Positions 10,586 through 19,283 of a DNA stretch of 37,356 bases are shown here, one piece after another; positions within the stretch are counted from its first letter, which is position 1, and the number at the start of each line of letters is the position of its first letter. A model generated the notes under the pieces. That model made no database searches. It was not told the DNA's origin and was given only the letters and a program-made list of their open reading frames with translations. The translations under genes were made by a program, and so were the position numbers. Source of the stretch: an uncultured Actinomycetes bacterium (GTDB taxonomy: Bacteria; Actinomycetota; Rubrobacteria; Rubrobacterales; Rubrobacteraceae); the NCBI GenBank assembly GCA_937873125.1, contig CALMWA010000341.1, forward strand, positions 1 through 37,356, in the 5' to 3' direction.

Positions 10586-11365
10586 TCACTCGCCGCGCCG
10601 GCTCTGCTCGACGGCGGGGGGCCGCTTGTTCGCCTTCTGCGTCCTCTCACGGTCCAGCGAGGCCCGCGGGTTGGAGCTGCGGTACTGGACGTGGCTGCGG
10701 CGCAGGTAGCCGAGCGGGACGCTGAAGACGTGGACCAGGCTGGAGAACGGCCACAGGGCGAAAAGTACGAACGCCGAGAGGGTGTGGAGCTGGAAGATCA
10801 AGGGCACCTCCAGCATCAGCTCCGGGTTTGGGGAGAAGTAGAACAGGCTGCGGAACCAGGGCGCTATGTTCTCCCGGTACTCGAACTCCGCCGGCAGGTC
10901 GTACTGGTTGACGTAGATCCGGTACCCGACCGTCGCGGCCATGCCGAGCACTATGACGAGCAGCAAGAGCGCGTCGGTCGCGAAGCGCATCCAGTCGGTA
11001 TTCCGGCGGATGCGCGGGATGAACCAGCGCCGGAGGTTGAGGAGCAGGATGCCGATGAGGGCGACGGCCCCGACGGCGGCGCCAACCCACAGCGAGAGTA
11101 TGTGGTAGTTGTAGTCCGAGACGCCCAGGGAGCGGTAGACCCCGATGGGGACGAGCAGGCCCATCACGTGTCCGCCGAAGACGAACAGGAAGCCCCAGTG
11201 GAAGAGCAGCACGCCCCACATAAGGAGCCTACGCTCCAGGATCTGGCTGGACTTCGGCGTCCACCCGTACTGATCGTAGGCGTAGCGGTAGACATGCCCG
11301 AGCACGAAGGTAACGAGGGCGAGGTAAGGAAATATCACCCACAAGAATTGATACCAGAGGTTCAA
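10586..11365 (-). CDS. narI: Respiratory nitrate reductase gamma subunit
   Basis: MNLWYQFLWVIFPYLALVTFVLGHVYRYAYDQYGWTPKSSQILERRLLMWGVLLFHWGFLFVFGGHVMGLLVP; position after narGHJ. Confidence 0.96.
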   Translation of the reverse strand: MNLWYQFLWVIFPYLALVTFVLGHVYRYAYDQYGWTPKSSQILERRLLMWGVLLFHWGFLFVFGGHVMGLLVPIGVYRSLGVSDYNYHILSLWVGAAVGAVALIGILLLNLRRWFIPRIRRNTDWMRFATDALLLLVIVLGMAATVGYRIYVNQYDLPAEFEYRENIAPWFRSLFYFSPNPELMLEVPLIFQLHTLSAFVLFALWPFSSLVHVFSVPLGYLRRSHVQYRSSNPRASLDRERTQKANKRPPAVEQSRRGE

Positions 11366-12030
11366 CGCTTCCTCCCGTGGAACACGACGTTGCTGACGGG
11401 GGCCACATTGCTCAAAGAGCCTTCGTTGTCGAAAGGACTACCCGCCGGAGCGTCTGCCGTGTAGGGCTCCAGGCCGACGCTCTCCTGCGGCGGTCCCTGC
11501 ACGATGAGCTTCCGCATCTCCGCCACGGTCGCCTCGTCAATCGCCGGTAGGAAGAAGATCAGGGCTTCCACGAGGTGCGCGTGGGGGCTCCGGTCGTGCA
11601 GTAGGGAGCGCCGGATGACCTCTATGGCCGCCCGGTTCCCGGTGAGCATGGGAAGGCCCGCCTCCGGGACCTCGGAGGCGAACTCCAGGAGAAGCGGGAG
11701 GTAGTCGGGTAGCTCGGTGGTGTCGAGGGGGTAGTCGGCGCGGGAGTAGGCGGCCTTCATGTCCGCGAGGACCTGCCCGCGCGCCCGCGAGTCCCCGTGG
11801 CGATAGTAGCTCAGATAAAGGCAGCCGCGGCGCTTGAAATCGAAGCCCTCGGCGTAGGCGGCCTGCAATCGGGTCGCGGGCTCGTTCTGCCAGTAGTCCA
11901 GGAAGGCGAGCACGGCGTCCTTCGCGGGCGAGGACGGAAGTTCGTGGGCGGCTTCGGCCACCGCGTCCCGGTGCTCAATGATCTCGTCGTCCGGGTAGCA
12001 GAGCAGGATGGAGAGGAGCTTGAAGATCAC
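11362..12030 (-). CDS. narJ: Nitrate reductase molybdenum cofactor assembly chaperone
   Basis: MIFKLLSILLCYPDDEIIEHRDAVAEAAHELPSSPAKDAVLAFLDYW...YLSYYRHGDSRARGQVLADMKAAYSRADY; overlaps narI and narH. Confidence 0.95.
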   Translation of the reverse strand: MIFKLLSILLCYPDDEIIEHRDAVAEAAHELPSSPAKDAVLAFLDYWQNEPATRLQAAYAEGFDFKRRGCLYLSYYRHGDSRARGQVLADMKAAYSRADYPLDTTELPDYLPLLLEFASEVPEAGLPMLTGNRAAIEVIRRSLLHDRSPHAHLVEALIFFLPAIDEATVAEMRKLIVQGPPQESVGLEPYTADAPAGSPFDNEGSLSNVAPVSNVVFHGRKR

Positions 12031-13748
12031 GCGCCCGCCCCCTCCGACCCCCGCCCCTTGAGGTGGAACGCTGCGAAGTCCTTTTTGCTCTTGAAGAGCT
12101 GGACGTTGGGGGCCGCCACCTTGCCGCCGAGGTCGCGCGCCTTCTTCTCCAGCTCGCCCTTCATTTCGTAGAAGGCGCTGTTGCGGTTCCCGTTCGGGGT
12201 TGCGGCGGAGGAGGCGCAGCTTCCGGGGCCGCCCGCGAAGTCGAGGCTGCAGGAGTAGGCGTCGTTGCGGTGTGTGACGTCGGAGGCGGAGGCCGGCGCT
12301 CCGGCGAAGTCCAGGCCGGCCGTGCCGCGTTGCTCGTAGAGCTCGTGCACGATCTCTTTGTGGGCCAGCGGTATGACGTAGCGGTCCTCGTACTTCGCGA
12401 TGGCGAGCAGACGGTACATGTCCTCGATCTCGCCCGGCTCCATCCCGACGGCGGCGGCCACCTCCTCGTCGCCCATCCCGGAGAGGTTCTTCTCGCGCAT
12501 GTAGCCGCGCATCGCGGCGAGGCGCTTGAGGACGCGCCGGATCACTTCCCCGTCGCCGGCGGAGAGGAGGTTGGCGAGGTACTGGATCGGTATCCTGAGC
12601 TCGTCTATGGCCGGGAATACGTCGTCGGGGTTGGCCTCGGCCCCGTCGCCCTCAACGAACCCCATCACCGGCGAGAGCGGCGGCACGTACCAGACCATCG
12701 GGAGCGTGCGGTATTCGGGATGCAAGGGCAGCGCGATGCCCCACTCGATGGCGAGGCGGTAGATCGGGGAGCGCTGGGCGAAAGAGATCCAATCGTCCGG
12801 GATGCCGTCGAACCGCGCCTGCTCCACGACCGCCGAATCGTTGGGGTCGAGGAACACCCTGCGCTGCGCCTCCAGCAGATCCTTCTCGTCCGGGACGGAG
12901 GCGGCGGCCTCCACGGCGTCGGCATCGTACAGCACGAGCCCGATGTAGCGGAGCCTCCCTACGCAGGTCTCGGAGCAGATGGTCGGCTGCCCGGTCTCGA
13001 TGCGCGGGTAGCAAAGCGTACACTTCTCCGCTTTGCCGGAGTCCCAGTTGAAGTAGACCTTCTTGTACGGGCAGCCGGAGACGCAGTAGCGCCAGCCCCG
13101 GCACTGCTCCTGGTCCACGAGCACGATCCCGTCCTCCTCGCGCTTGTACATCGCCCCCGAGGGACACGAGGCCACGCAAGACGGGTTCAGGCAGTGCTCG
13201 CAGATGCGCGGCAGGTACATCATGAACACCTTTTCGTACTCGAAGCGCACCGACTCCTCCAGCTCGCCCCGGATGTTCGGGTCTAGGTGACCGGTCTCGG
13301 GGGCGCCGGCGAGGTCGTCGTCCCAGTTGGGTCCCCACTGCAGATCAATGGGCTCGCCGGAGAGCTGCGAGATCGGCTGCGCGACCGGCTGGTGCTCGCT
13401 CAGTTTGGCGTTCGTGAGGGTCTCGTAGTCGTAGGTCCAGGGCTCGTAAAAGTCGTCTATGGAGGGGAGGTCAGGGTTGAAGAAGATGTTGGCTAGCTTG
13501 CGCAGCTTGCCGCCGGCCTTCAGCTCCAGCTTGCCGTTCTTGCCCAGGGTCCAGCCGCCCTTCCAGCGTTCCTGGTCCTCGTACATCTTAGGGTAGCCGA
13601 CGCCGGGCTTGGTCTCGACGTTGTTCCACCACTGGTACTCGGCGCCCTCGCGGCTGGTCCAGACGTTCTTGCAGGTGACGGAGCAGGTGTGGCACCCGAT
13701 GCACTTGTCCAGGTTCATCACCATCGCCACCTGTGCCTTTATGCGCAC
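12027..13748 (-). CDS. narH: Respiratory nitrate reductase beta subunit
   Basis: MRIKAQVAMVMNLDKCIGCHTCSVTCKNVWTSREGAEYQWWNNVETKPGVGYPK plus CEHCLNPSCVASCPSGAMYKREEDGIVLVDQEQCRGWRYCVSGCPYKKVYFNW. Confidence 0.97.
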   Translation of the reverse strand: MRIKAQVAMVMNLDKCIGCHTCSVTCKNVWTSREGAEYQWWNNVETKPGVGYPKMYEDQERWKGGWTLGKNGKLELKAGGKLRKLANIFFNPDLPSIDDFYEPWTYDYETLTNAKLSEHQPVAQPISQLSGEPIDLQWGPNWDDDLAGAPETGHLDPNIRGELEESVRFEYEKVFMMYLPRICEHCLNPSCVASCPSGAMYKREEDGIVLVDQEQCRGWRYCVSGCPYKKVYFNWDSGKAEKCTLCYPRIETGQPTICSETCVGRLRYIGLVLYDADAVEAAASVPDEKDLLEAQRRVFLDPNDSAVVEQARFDGIPDDWISFAQRSPIYRLAIEWGIALPLHPEYRTLPMVWYVPPLSPVMGFVEGDGAEANPDDVFPAIDELRIPIQYLANLLSAGDGEVIRRVLKRLAAMRGYMREKNLSGMGDEEVAAAVGMEPGEIEDMYRLLAIAKYEDRYVIPLAHKEIVHELYEQRGTAGLDFAGAPASASDVTHRNDAYSCSLDFAGGPGSCASSAATPNGNRNSAFYEMKGELEKKARDLGGKVAAPNVQLFKSKKDFAAFHLKGRGSEGAGA

Positions 13749-16700
13749 TAGTAGACCACCTCGCTCTCGCGCTTGCGGATCACCGTCAGCTCGTCGCGTT
13801 GGGAGCCGGTCGGGCCGTAGTAGTTAAAGCCGTAGGAGAACTGGGCGTAGCCCCCGATCATGTGTGTTGGCTTCACGTAGATCTTGGTCAAAGAGTTCTC
13901 CGTGCCGCCGCGCGTGCCCGAGACCTCGGATATGGGCGTGTTCAAGTGCCTATCCTGGGAGTGGTACATGATGGTGGTCCCCTCCGGGATGCGGTGGGAG
14001 ACGACGGCGCGCGCGGCGACGACGCCGTTGCGGTTGTACGCCTCGATCCAGTCGTTGTCCTTCACGCCCATCTTGGCGGCGTCTATGTCGCTGATCCACA
14101 TCGTCGGCCCGCCCCTAAAAAGCGTGAGCATGGTCAGGTTGTCCTGAAACTCGGAGTGGATGGACCACTTGGAGTGGGGCGTGAGGTACTTGAGGACGAC
14201 CTCGGCCTTGCCGTTGCCCTCGCGGATGTCGCCGGTGTGCTTCGCCATCCGCATCGGCGGACGGTAGGCGGGCAGCCCCTCGCCGTACTCCAGCATCCAC
14301 TCGTGGTCCACGTAGAACTGCTGTCGTCCCGTGAGCGTGCGCCACGGAATGGAGCGGTCAACGTTGATCGTGAACGGCGAGTAGCGTCGCGTGCGGCTCT
14401 CGGTACCGGACCACTCGGGCGAGACGATCACCTTGCGAGGCTGGCTCACTATGTCGGCGAAGGTTATAAGCTCTTCGCCCCGCTCCTCGGCCAGGTCGGC
14501 GAGCGGCATTCCGGTGCGCTTCTCCATCTGCTTGAAGCCCTCGACCGAGAGCCGGCCGTTGGTCGTCCCGGAGAGCGCCAGGATCGCCTCGCAGACCTGC
14601 ACCGCCCGCTTGAGCTCCGGCCTGCCCGCGCCCACGCCGTGGCGCACCGTCCCGTTGCGCCCCTTGAGGTACTCGACCTCCTGGTGGGGCTTCCACATGT
14701 TGCCCTTCGCCGTGATGCCGACGTTCTCCACCGCCGGCCCGAGGGCCTGCATCTTCTCGGCGACAGCGCCGTAGTCGCGCTCGATCACGACGAGCTTCGG
14801 CATCGTCTTGCCAGGGATGGGCTCGCACTCGCCCTTTTTCCAGTCCAGCACCTGGCCCGAGGGCTGGGCGAGGTCGTCGGGCGTGTCGTGCATGAGCGGT
14901 ACCGCCATGATGTCCTTGCGGACGCCGAGGTGCGTCTTCGCCAGTTTGGAGAAGACTTCGGCGACGTAGTTGAAGATGTCCCAGTCGCTCTTCGCCTCCC
15001 ACGGCGGCGTGATCGCCGGGTTGAACGGGTGGATGAACGGGTGCATGTCCGTACTGGAGATGTCGTGCTTCTCGTACCACGTCGCCGTCGGCAGCACGAT
15101 GTCCGAATAGAGCGACGACCCGTTCTTGCGGAAGTCTATCGTCGTGAGGAGGTCCAGCTTGCCCTCCGGCGCCTCGCGCCACGTCACCTCTTCCGGGCGC
15201 ATGTGTTCGGGCGTCTCGTCGGCGCGTATCGCCGCGTCCGGGACGCCGAGCAGGTGCTTGAGGAAGAACTCGTGGCCCTTACTCGAAGACCCGAGCAGGT
15301 TGCAGCGCCACAGGATCAGTACGCGCGGAAAGTTCTCCGGGGCGTCGGGGTCCTCGGCGGCGAAGCGGAGACGGCCCTCCTTCAGCTCGCGCACGACGTA
15401 CTCCTGCACGCTTATGCCCTCTCGCTCGGCCTCCTCAGTTATCTCCAGCGGGTTGCGGTTGAAGGCCGGAGAGGACGGCAGCCAGCCGAGGCGGGCGGAC
15501 ATCGCGAGACAGTCGGCCATATGTTTGCCGGCGAGCTTGCCCTTGCCCAGAGGGCTCGCGAACTCGTCGGCCTTGAAGGTATCGTAGCGCCACTGGCTGC
15601 TCGCCAGGTACCAGAGGGCGGTTCCGGCCATGTGGCGGGTGGGCCTCGCCCAGTCGAAGGCGAAGGCTATGGTGGTCCAGCCGGTTATCGGGCGCACCTT
15701 CTCCTGGCCGACGTAGTGAGCCCAGCCGCCGCCGTTCCTGCCCTGGCAGCCGCACAGGAGGACCAGGACGAGCATGGAGCGGTAGATCTCATCGGAATGG
15801 TACCAGTGGTTGGTGCCGGCGCCCATGATGATCATAGAACGCCCCCCGCTCCTCTCGGCATTCCTTGCGAACTCGCGGGCTATGCGCGTGCAGCGCCCGG
15901 CGTCCACGCCGGTGATCTCCTGCTGCCAGGCCGGCGTGTACGGCTCCGGGTCGTCGTAGCCGGTTGGGAACTCACCCGGCAGCGCGCCGCGATGTATCCC
16001 GTACTGCGCCAGCATCAGATCGTAGACCGTGGTGACCAGGTGCCCGCCGACGCGTCTCGCGGGCACGCCCCGGCGCATCACGGTCCCGCCCTCGTCCGTG
16101 TCGCCGGCGTCGAAGCGCGGCAGGTCCACCTGCACGAGCTCGTCGTGGTTGTCCAGCAGCGTCAGCAGCGGGTCTACTTCGCCCAGATCCAGGTTCCATC
16201 GGCCCATGCCTTCCTCGCCGTACTTGAAACCCATCGAGCCGTTCGGGACTGTGGGCTCGTTCGTATTCGAGTCAACAAAGACGGTCTTCCACTCCGCGTT
16301 CTCCGACGCTTCACCTCCCTCGCCGAGGTCGGAGGCGTGCAGGAAGCGGTCGGAGACGTAGACGCCATCGCGTTCCCTGAGCGTCACGAGCATGGGGAGA
16401 TCGGTGTACTTCCTCGCGTACTCCTGGAAGTACGGGACCTGCCGCTCGACGTAGAACTCCTTGAGGATGACGTGACCCATCGCCATGGCGAGCGCGCCGT
16501 CGGTGCCGGGCTGAACGGGTAGCCAGTGGTCGGCGAACTTGGTGTGGTCGGAGTAGTCCGGGCTCACGACGACGGTCTTCTGACCCTTGTAGCGAGCCTC
16601 GGTCATGAAGTGGGCGTCGGGGGCGCGGGTGATGGGGACGTTGGAGCCCCACATCATCAAGTAGCTCGCGTTCCACCAGTCGCCGGACTCGGGCACGTCG

Positions 16701-17416
16701 GTCTGGTCGCCCCATATTTGCGGGGACGACGGCGGGAGGTCGGCGTACCAGTCGTAGAAGCTCGGGATGGTGCCGCCGATGAGCGACATGAACCGCGAGC
16801 CGCCGGCGTAGGAGGCCATGCTCATCGCGGGGATCGGGGAGAAGCCGATGATACGGTCCGGTCCGTACTTCTTCGTGGTGTAGACGTGGGCCGCGGACAT
16901 GATCTCCGCGACCTCCGGCCACGAGGCGCGCACGAGCCCGCCCTTGCCCCTGACGGCCTTGTACCTCCGCGCCTTCTCTGGGTCCTCGACGATGGAGGCC
17001 CAGGCGTCCACCGGGTCGCCAGTCCGGGCCTTCGCCTCGCGGTACATCTCGACGAGGACGCCGCGCACGTAGGGGTATTTTATGCGGATCGGAGAGTACG
17101 TATACCAGCTAAAGGATGCACCGCGCGGGCATCCGCGGGGCTCGTACTCGGGGGAGTCGGGGCCGTTGGAGGGGTAGTCGGTCTGCTGGGACTCCCAGGT
17201 GATGATGCCGTCCTTGACGTAGACCTTCCAGGAGCACGAGCCGGTGCAGTTCACGCCGTGGGTGGAGCGCACGATCTTGTCGTGCTGCCACCTCTGGCGG
17301 TACGCGTACTCCCACTCCCTATCCCGCGCGTTTAGCTCGGAGTGTCCGCCGGCGCGTTTCTCGCCGCGGCGGAAGTACTGCAGGTTCCTGAGCAGCGGGT
17401 TGGTGGTCTTCGCCAC
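13748..17416 (-). CDS. narG: Respiratory nitrate reductase alpha subunit
   Basis: 1222 aa; HDKIVRSTHGVNCTGSCSWKVYVKDGIITWESQQTDYPSNGPDSPEYEPRGCPRGASFSWYTYSPIRIKYPYVRG; GTG start overlaps the narK TAG stop. Confidence 0.98.
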   Translation of the reverse strand: MAKTTNPLLRNLQYFRRGEKRAGGHSELNARDREWEYAYRQRWQHDKIVRSTHGVNCTGSCSWKVYVKDGIITWESQQTDYPSNGPDSPEYEPRGCPRGASFSWYTYSPIRIKYPYVRGVLVEMYREAKARTGDPVDAWASIVEDPEKARRYKAVRGKGGLVRASWPEVAEIMSAAHVYTTKKYGPDRIIGFSPIPAMSMASYAGGSRFMSLIGGTIPSFYDWYADLPPSSPQIWGDQTDVPESGDWWNASYLMMWGSNVPITRAPDAHFMTEARYKGQKTVVVSPDYSDHTKFADHWLPVQPGTDGALAMAMGHVILKEFYVERQVPYFQEYARKYTDLPMLVTLRERDGVYVSDRFLHASDLGEGGEASENAEWKTVFVDSNTNEPTVPNGSMGFKYGEEGMGRWNLDLGEVDPLLTLLDNHDELVQVDLPRFDAGDTDEGGTVMRRGVPARRVGGHLVTTVYDLMLAQYGIHRGALPGEFPTGYDDPEPYTPAWQQEITGVDAGRCTRIAREFARNAERSGGRSMIIMGAGTNHWYHSDEIYRSMLVLVLLCGCQGRNGGGWAHYVGQEKVRPITGWTTIAFAFDWARPTRHMAGTALWYLASSQWRYDTFKADEFASPLGKGKLAGKHMADCLAMSARLGWLPSSPAFNRNPLEITEEAEREGISVQEYVVRELKEGRLRFAAEDPDAPENFPRVLILWRCNLLGSSSKGHEFFLKHLLGVPDAAIRADETPEHMRPEEVTWREAPEGKLDLLTTIDFRKNGSSLYSDIVLPTATWYEKHDISSTDMHPFIHPFNPAITPPWEAKSDWDIFNYVAEVFSKLAKTHLGVRKDIMAVPLMHDTPDDLAQPSGQVLDWKKGECEPIPGKTMPKLVVIERDYGAVAEKMQALGPAVENVGITAKGNMWKPHQEVEYLKGRNGTVRHGVGAGRPELKRAVQVCEAILALSGTTNGRLSVEGFKQMEKRTGMPLADLAEERGEELITFADIVSQPRKVIVSPEWSGTESRTRRYSPFTINVDRSIPWRTLTGRQQFYVDHEWMLEYGEGLPAYRPPMRMAKHTGDIREGNGKAEVVLKYLTPHSKWSIHSEFQDNLTMLTLFRGGPTMWISDIDAAKMGVKDNDWIEAYNRNGVVAARAVVSHRIPEGTTIMYHSQDRHLNTPISEVSGTRGGTENSLTKIYVKPTHMIGGYAQFSYGFNYYGPTGSQRDELTVIRKRESEVVY

Positions 17417-18630
17417 TACCTCACCCTCCCTTCGGTGGCCGTGTCCGCACCCGACGGACGTTTACGGACGAACAGCGCGTTTACCAGCAAACACCCGACG
17501 GCGAAGACCGCCAGGAAAATGAAACCCAGCGTGTAAGCGCCGGTCGCGTCCCGCACGACGCCCAGGACCAGCGGCGGGAAGAAACCGCCGAGGCCGCCCG
17601 CTGCCCCAACCACGCCCGTCACCGCGCCGGTCTTGGCCGGGTAGTACTCGGCGACCAGCTTGAAGACCGCCCCGTTGCCGAGCCCGAAAAGGACGGCGCT
17701 CGTTAGCGCCCCGATGGTGAACAGGAATATTCCGGGCTCGAAGCTGAGGATGAGGGCCATTACCGGGAGCAGGGCGAAGGAGATCATGAGCGTCCGCGAG
17801 CCGCCGATCTTGTCGGCGAGCCAGCCCCCCACCGGCCTCGAAAGCGTCGCCAGCACCACGAACCCGGCGGCCCGCATCCCCGCCCCCGTCTGGGTGAACC
17901 CGAAGAGGTCAACGAGCAGCTTGGGCAGGTAGATGCCCATAGCCACGAAACCGCCGAAAGTCAGGAAGTAGAACAGGCTGAGGACCCAGGGCATTACTTC
18001 TTCCCGGAACAGCACGAGCCCCGCCGTGACGGAGGGCCGCGGCCCCGTGCTCGGCGCGTCGCGCCCGAGGGTCCAGAAGACCGCCGCCATCGCTATAAGG
18101 GGGATGATGAAGACCCAGAACGCCCACTGCCAGCCATAGAAGGCGGCGATGGCCGGGGCGCTGTAGGCGGCGACGGCGGTCCCGATGTTGCCCATGCCGT
18201 AGACGCCGAGAGCGAGCCCCTGCATATGAGGAGGGAACCACTTGTTTACGAAGGGAACCCCGACGGCGAACGAGGCGCCGGCCAGTCCGATCAAAAAGCC
18301 CCAGAAAAGGAGCCCGGCGAAGGAGCCGCCCAGAAGCCCGATGAACAAGACCGGCACGGTAACGACCAGCATCAAGCCGGTAAAGACCACCCGGCCACCG
18401 AAGCGGTCGGTGATCAGGCCGAGCGGGATGCGGAACAACGAGCCCAGGATCACCGGCGTCGCGATAACCACGCTTATCTGCGTGTTGGATAGCTTGTAAA
18501 GCTCCTGGAACTGCGGCGCCAGCGGCGCCACGAGGCCCCACACAGAGAAACACAGGGCGAAACCCAACGTCGCCAATACCAGCGCCCTGTACGCCCCCGG
18601 TTGCGGACCGGCGGTCCTGGCCGTGCTCAT
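17416..18630 (-). CDS. narK: MFS nitrate/nitrite transporter
   Basis: 12-TM MFS protein; FALCFSVWGLVAPLAPQFQELYKLSNTQISVVIATPVILGSLFRIPLGLITDRFGGRVVF; first gene of the nar operon. Confidence 0.95.
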   Translation of the reverse strand: MSTARTAGPQPGAYRALVLATLGFALCFSVWGLVAPLAPQFQELYKLSNTQISVVIATPVILGSLFRIPLGLITDRFGGRVVFTGLMLVVTVPVLFIGLLGGSFAGLLFWGFLIGLAGASFAVGVPFVNKWFPPHMQGLALGVYGMGNIGTAVAAYSAPAIAAFYGWQWAFWVFIIPLIAMAAVFWTLGRDAPSTGPRPSVTAGLVLFREEVMPWVLSLFYFLTFGGFVAMGIYLPKLLVDLFGFTQTGAGMRAAGFVVLATLSRPVGGWLADKIGGSRTLMISFALLPVMALILSFEPGIFLFTIGALTSAVLFGLGNGAVFKLVAEYYPAKTGAVTGVVGAAGGLGGFFPPLVLGVVRDATGAYTLGFIFLAVFAVGCLLVNALFVRKRPSGADTATEGRVR

Positions 18631-18782
18631 ATCAGATCCCTCCTCTCCGGCCGGGAACTACGCATACCCCTGGAGCACCGTGTTCCCACCGTCATGGTTA
18701 CAACTGCATCAAAGCTGCTCGTGCGCCGGCCGCCAGACACGCTCCGACTCTACCGGCGGAGCGAGGGTCCAGCCTGAACAGT

Positions 18783-18814
18783 TTTGATCACTTCGTTGGT
18801 AAGCATTGATCAAA
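18783..18814. promoter_or_regulatory. Inverted repeat TTTGATCA-N16-TGATCAAA upstream of narK
   Basis: 8-nt arms at 18783-18790 and 18807-18814, about 150 bp upstream of narK; arm centres about two helical turns apart. Confidence 0.4.
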
Positions 18815-18861
18815 TCCCCGCGGTGTGGGAGGCTACTCAACGTCCGGCCTCCTTGCTCTTC

Positions 18862-19281
18862 CTATAGCCCATGCAGAGTGATTCGACCGGGATGGGCGCA
18901 TCCGGCTGGGGCTTCGGGAATCAGCGAGATGCCGCGATGGAAGCGTCCGGCCTCGGAGTGGGGCCAGGGGTCCATGGCGCGGGAAATCTCACGCCCCTCA
19001 TGGGAGTCGGTGCAGTCGGGTTTGGAGGGGCAGTGGTTGCAGACCTGTGGTCGTCCCCGGTAGCGGACGAGCCGCCGCTCGTGGTCCGTCTTCATACGCG
19101 TGAGGAGTTGGTCCTCCGGACAGATCCAGGCGTCGTAAGAGGGATGGTAGGTGAACCCGGCGGTCCGGTACCGCTCCGAGCGGACGTGCGACTGACGCGC
19201 CACGAAGTCCAACGCCAGGGCGACGCCCAGCAGGAAGACCGCGTAACCCACCGCGAGCAAGACTTCCGGGTGGATGCTCAC
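18862..19281 (-). CDS. Small Cys-rich single-TM protein of unknown function, 2 bp downstream of norB
   Basis: GTG at 19281: VSIHPEVLLAVGYAVFLLGVALALDFVARQSHVRSERYRTAGFTYHPSYDAWICPEDQLLTRMKTDHERRLVRYRGRPQVCNHCPSKPDCTDSHEGREISRAMDPWPHSEAGRFHRG...; lies in the C-terminal part of the 433-aa ORF frame. Confidence 0.72.
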   Translation of the reverse strand: MSIHPEVLLAVGYAVFLLGVALALDFVARQSHVRSERYRTAGFTYHPSYDAWICPEDQLLTRMKTDHERRLVRYRGRPQVCNHCPSKPDCTDSHEGREISRAMDPWPHSEAGRFHRGISLIPEAPAGCAHPGRITLHGL

Positions 19282-19283
19282 GG

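Noticed and set aside
12180-12330. NarH C-terminal Cys/Gly-rich extension (CSLDFAGGPGSCAS)
   Set aside because: From memory similar CSLDFxGGPG segments occur in actinobacterial NarH, so probably ordinary.
13733-16522. 929-aa plus-strand ORF antisense to narG
   Set aside because: High-GC shadow ORF opposite a certain narG; composition dominated by R/G/V/H/L with no family motifs.
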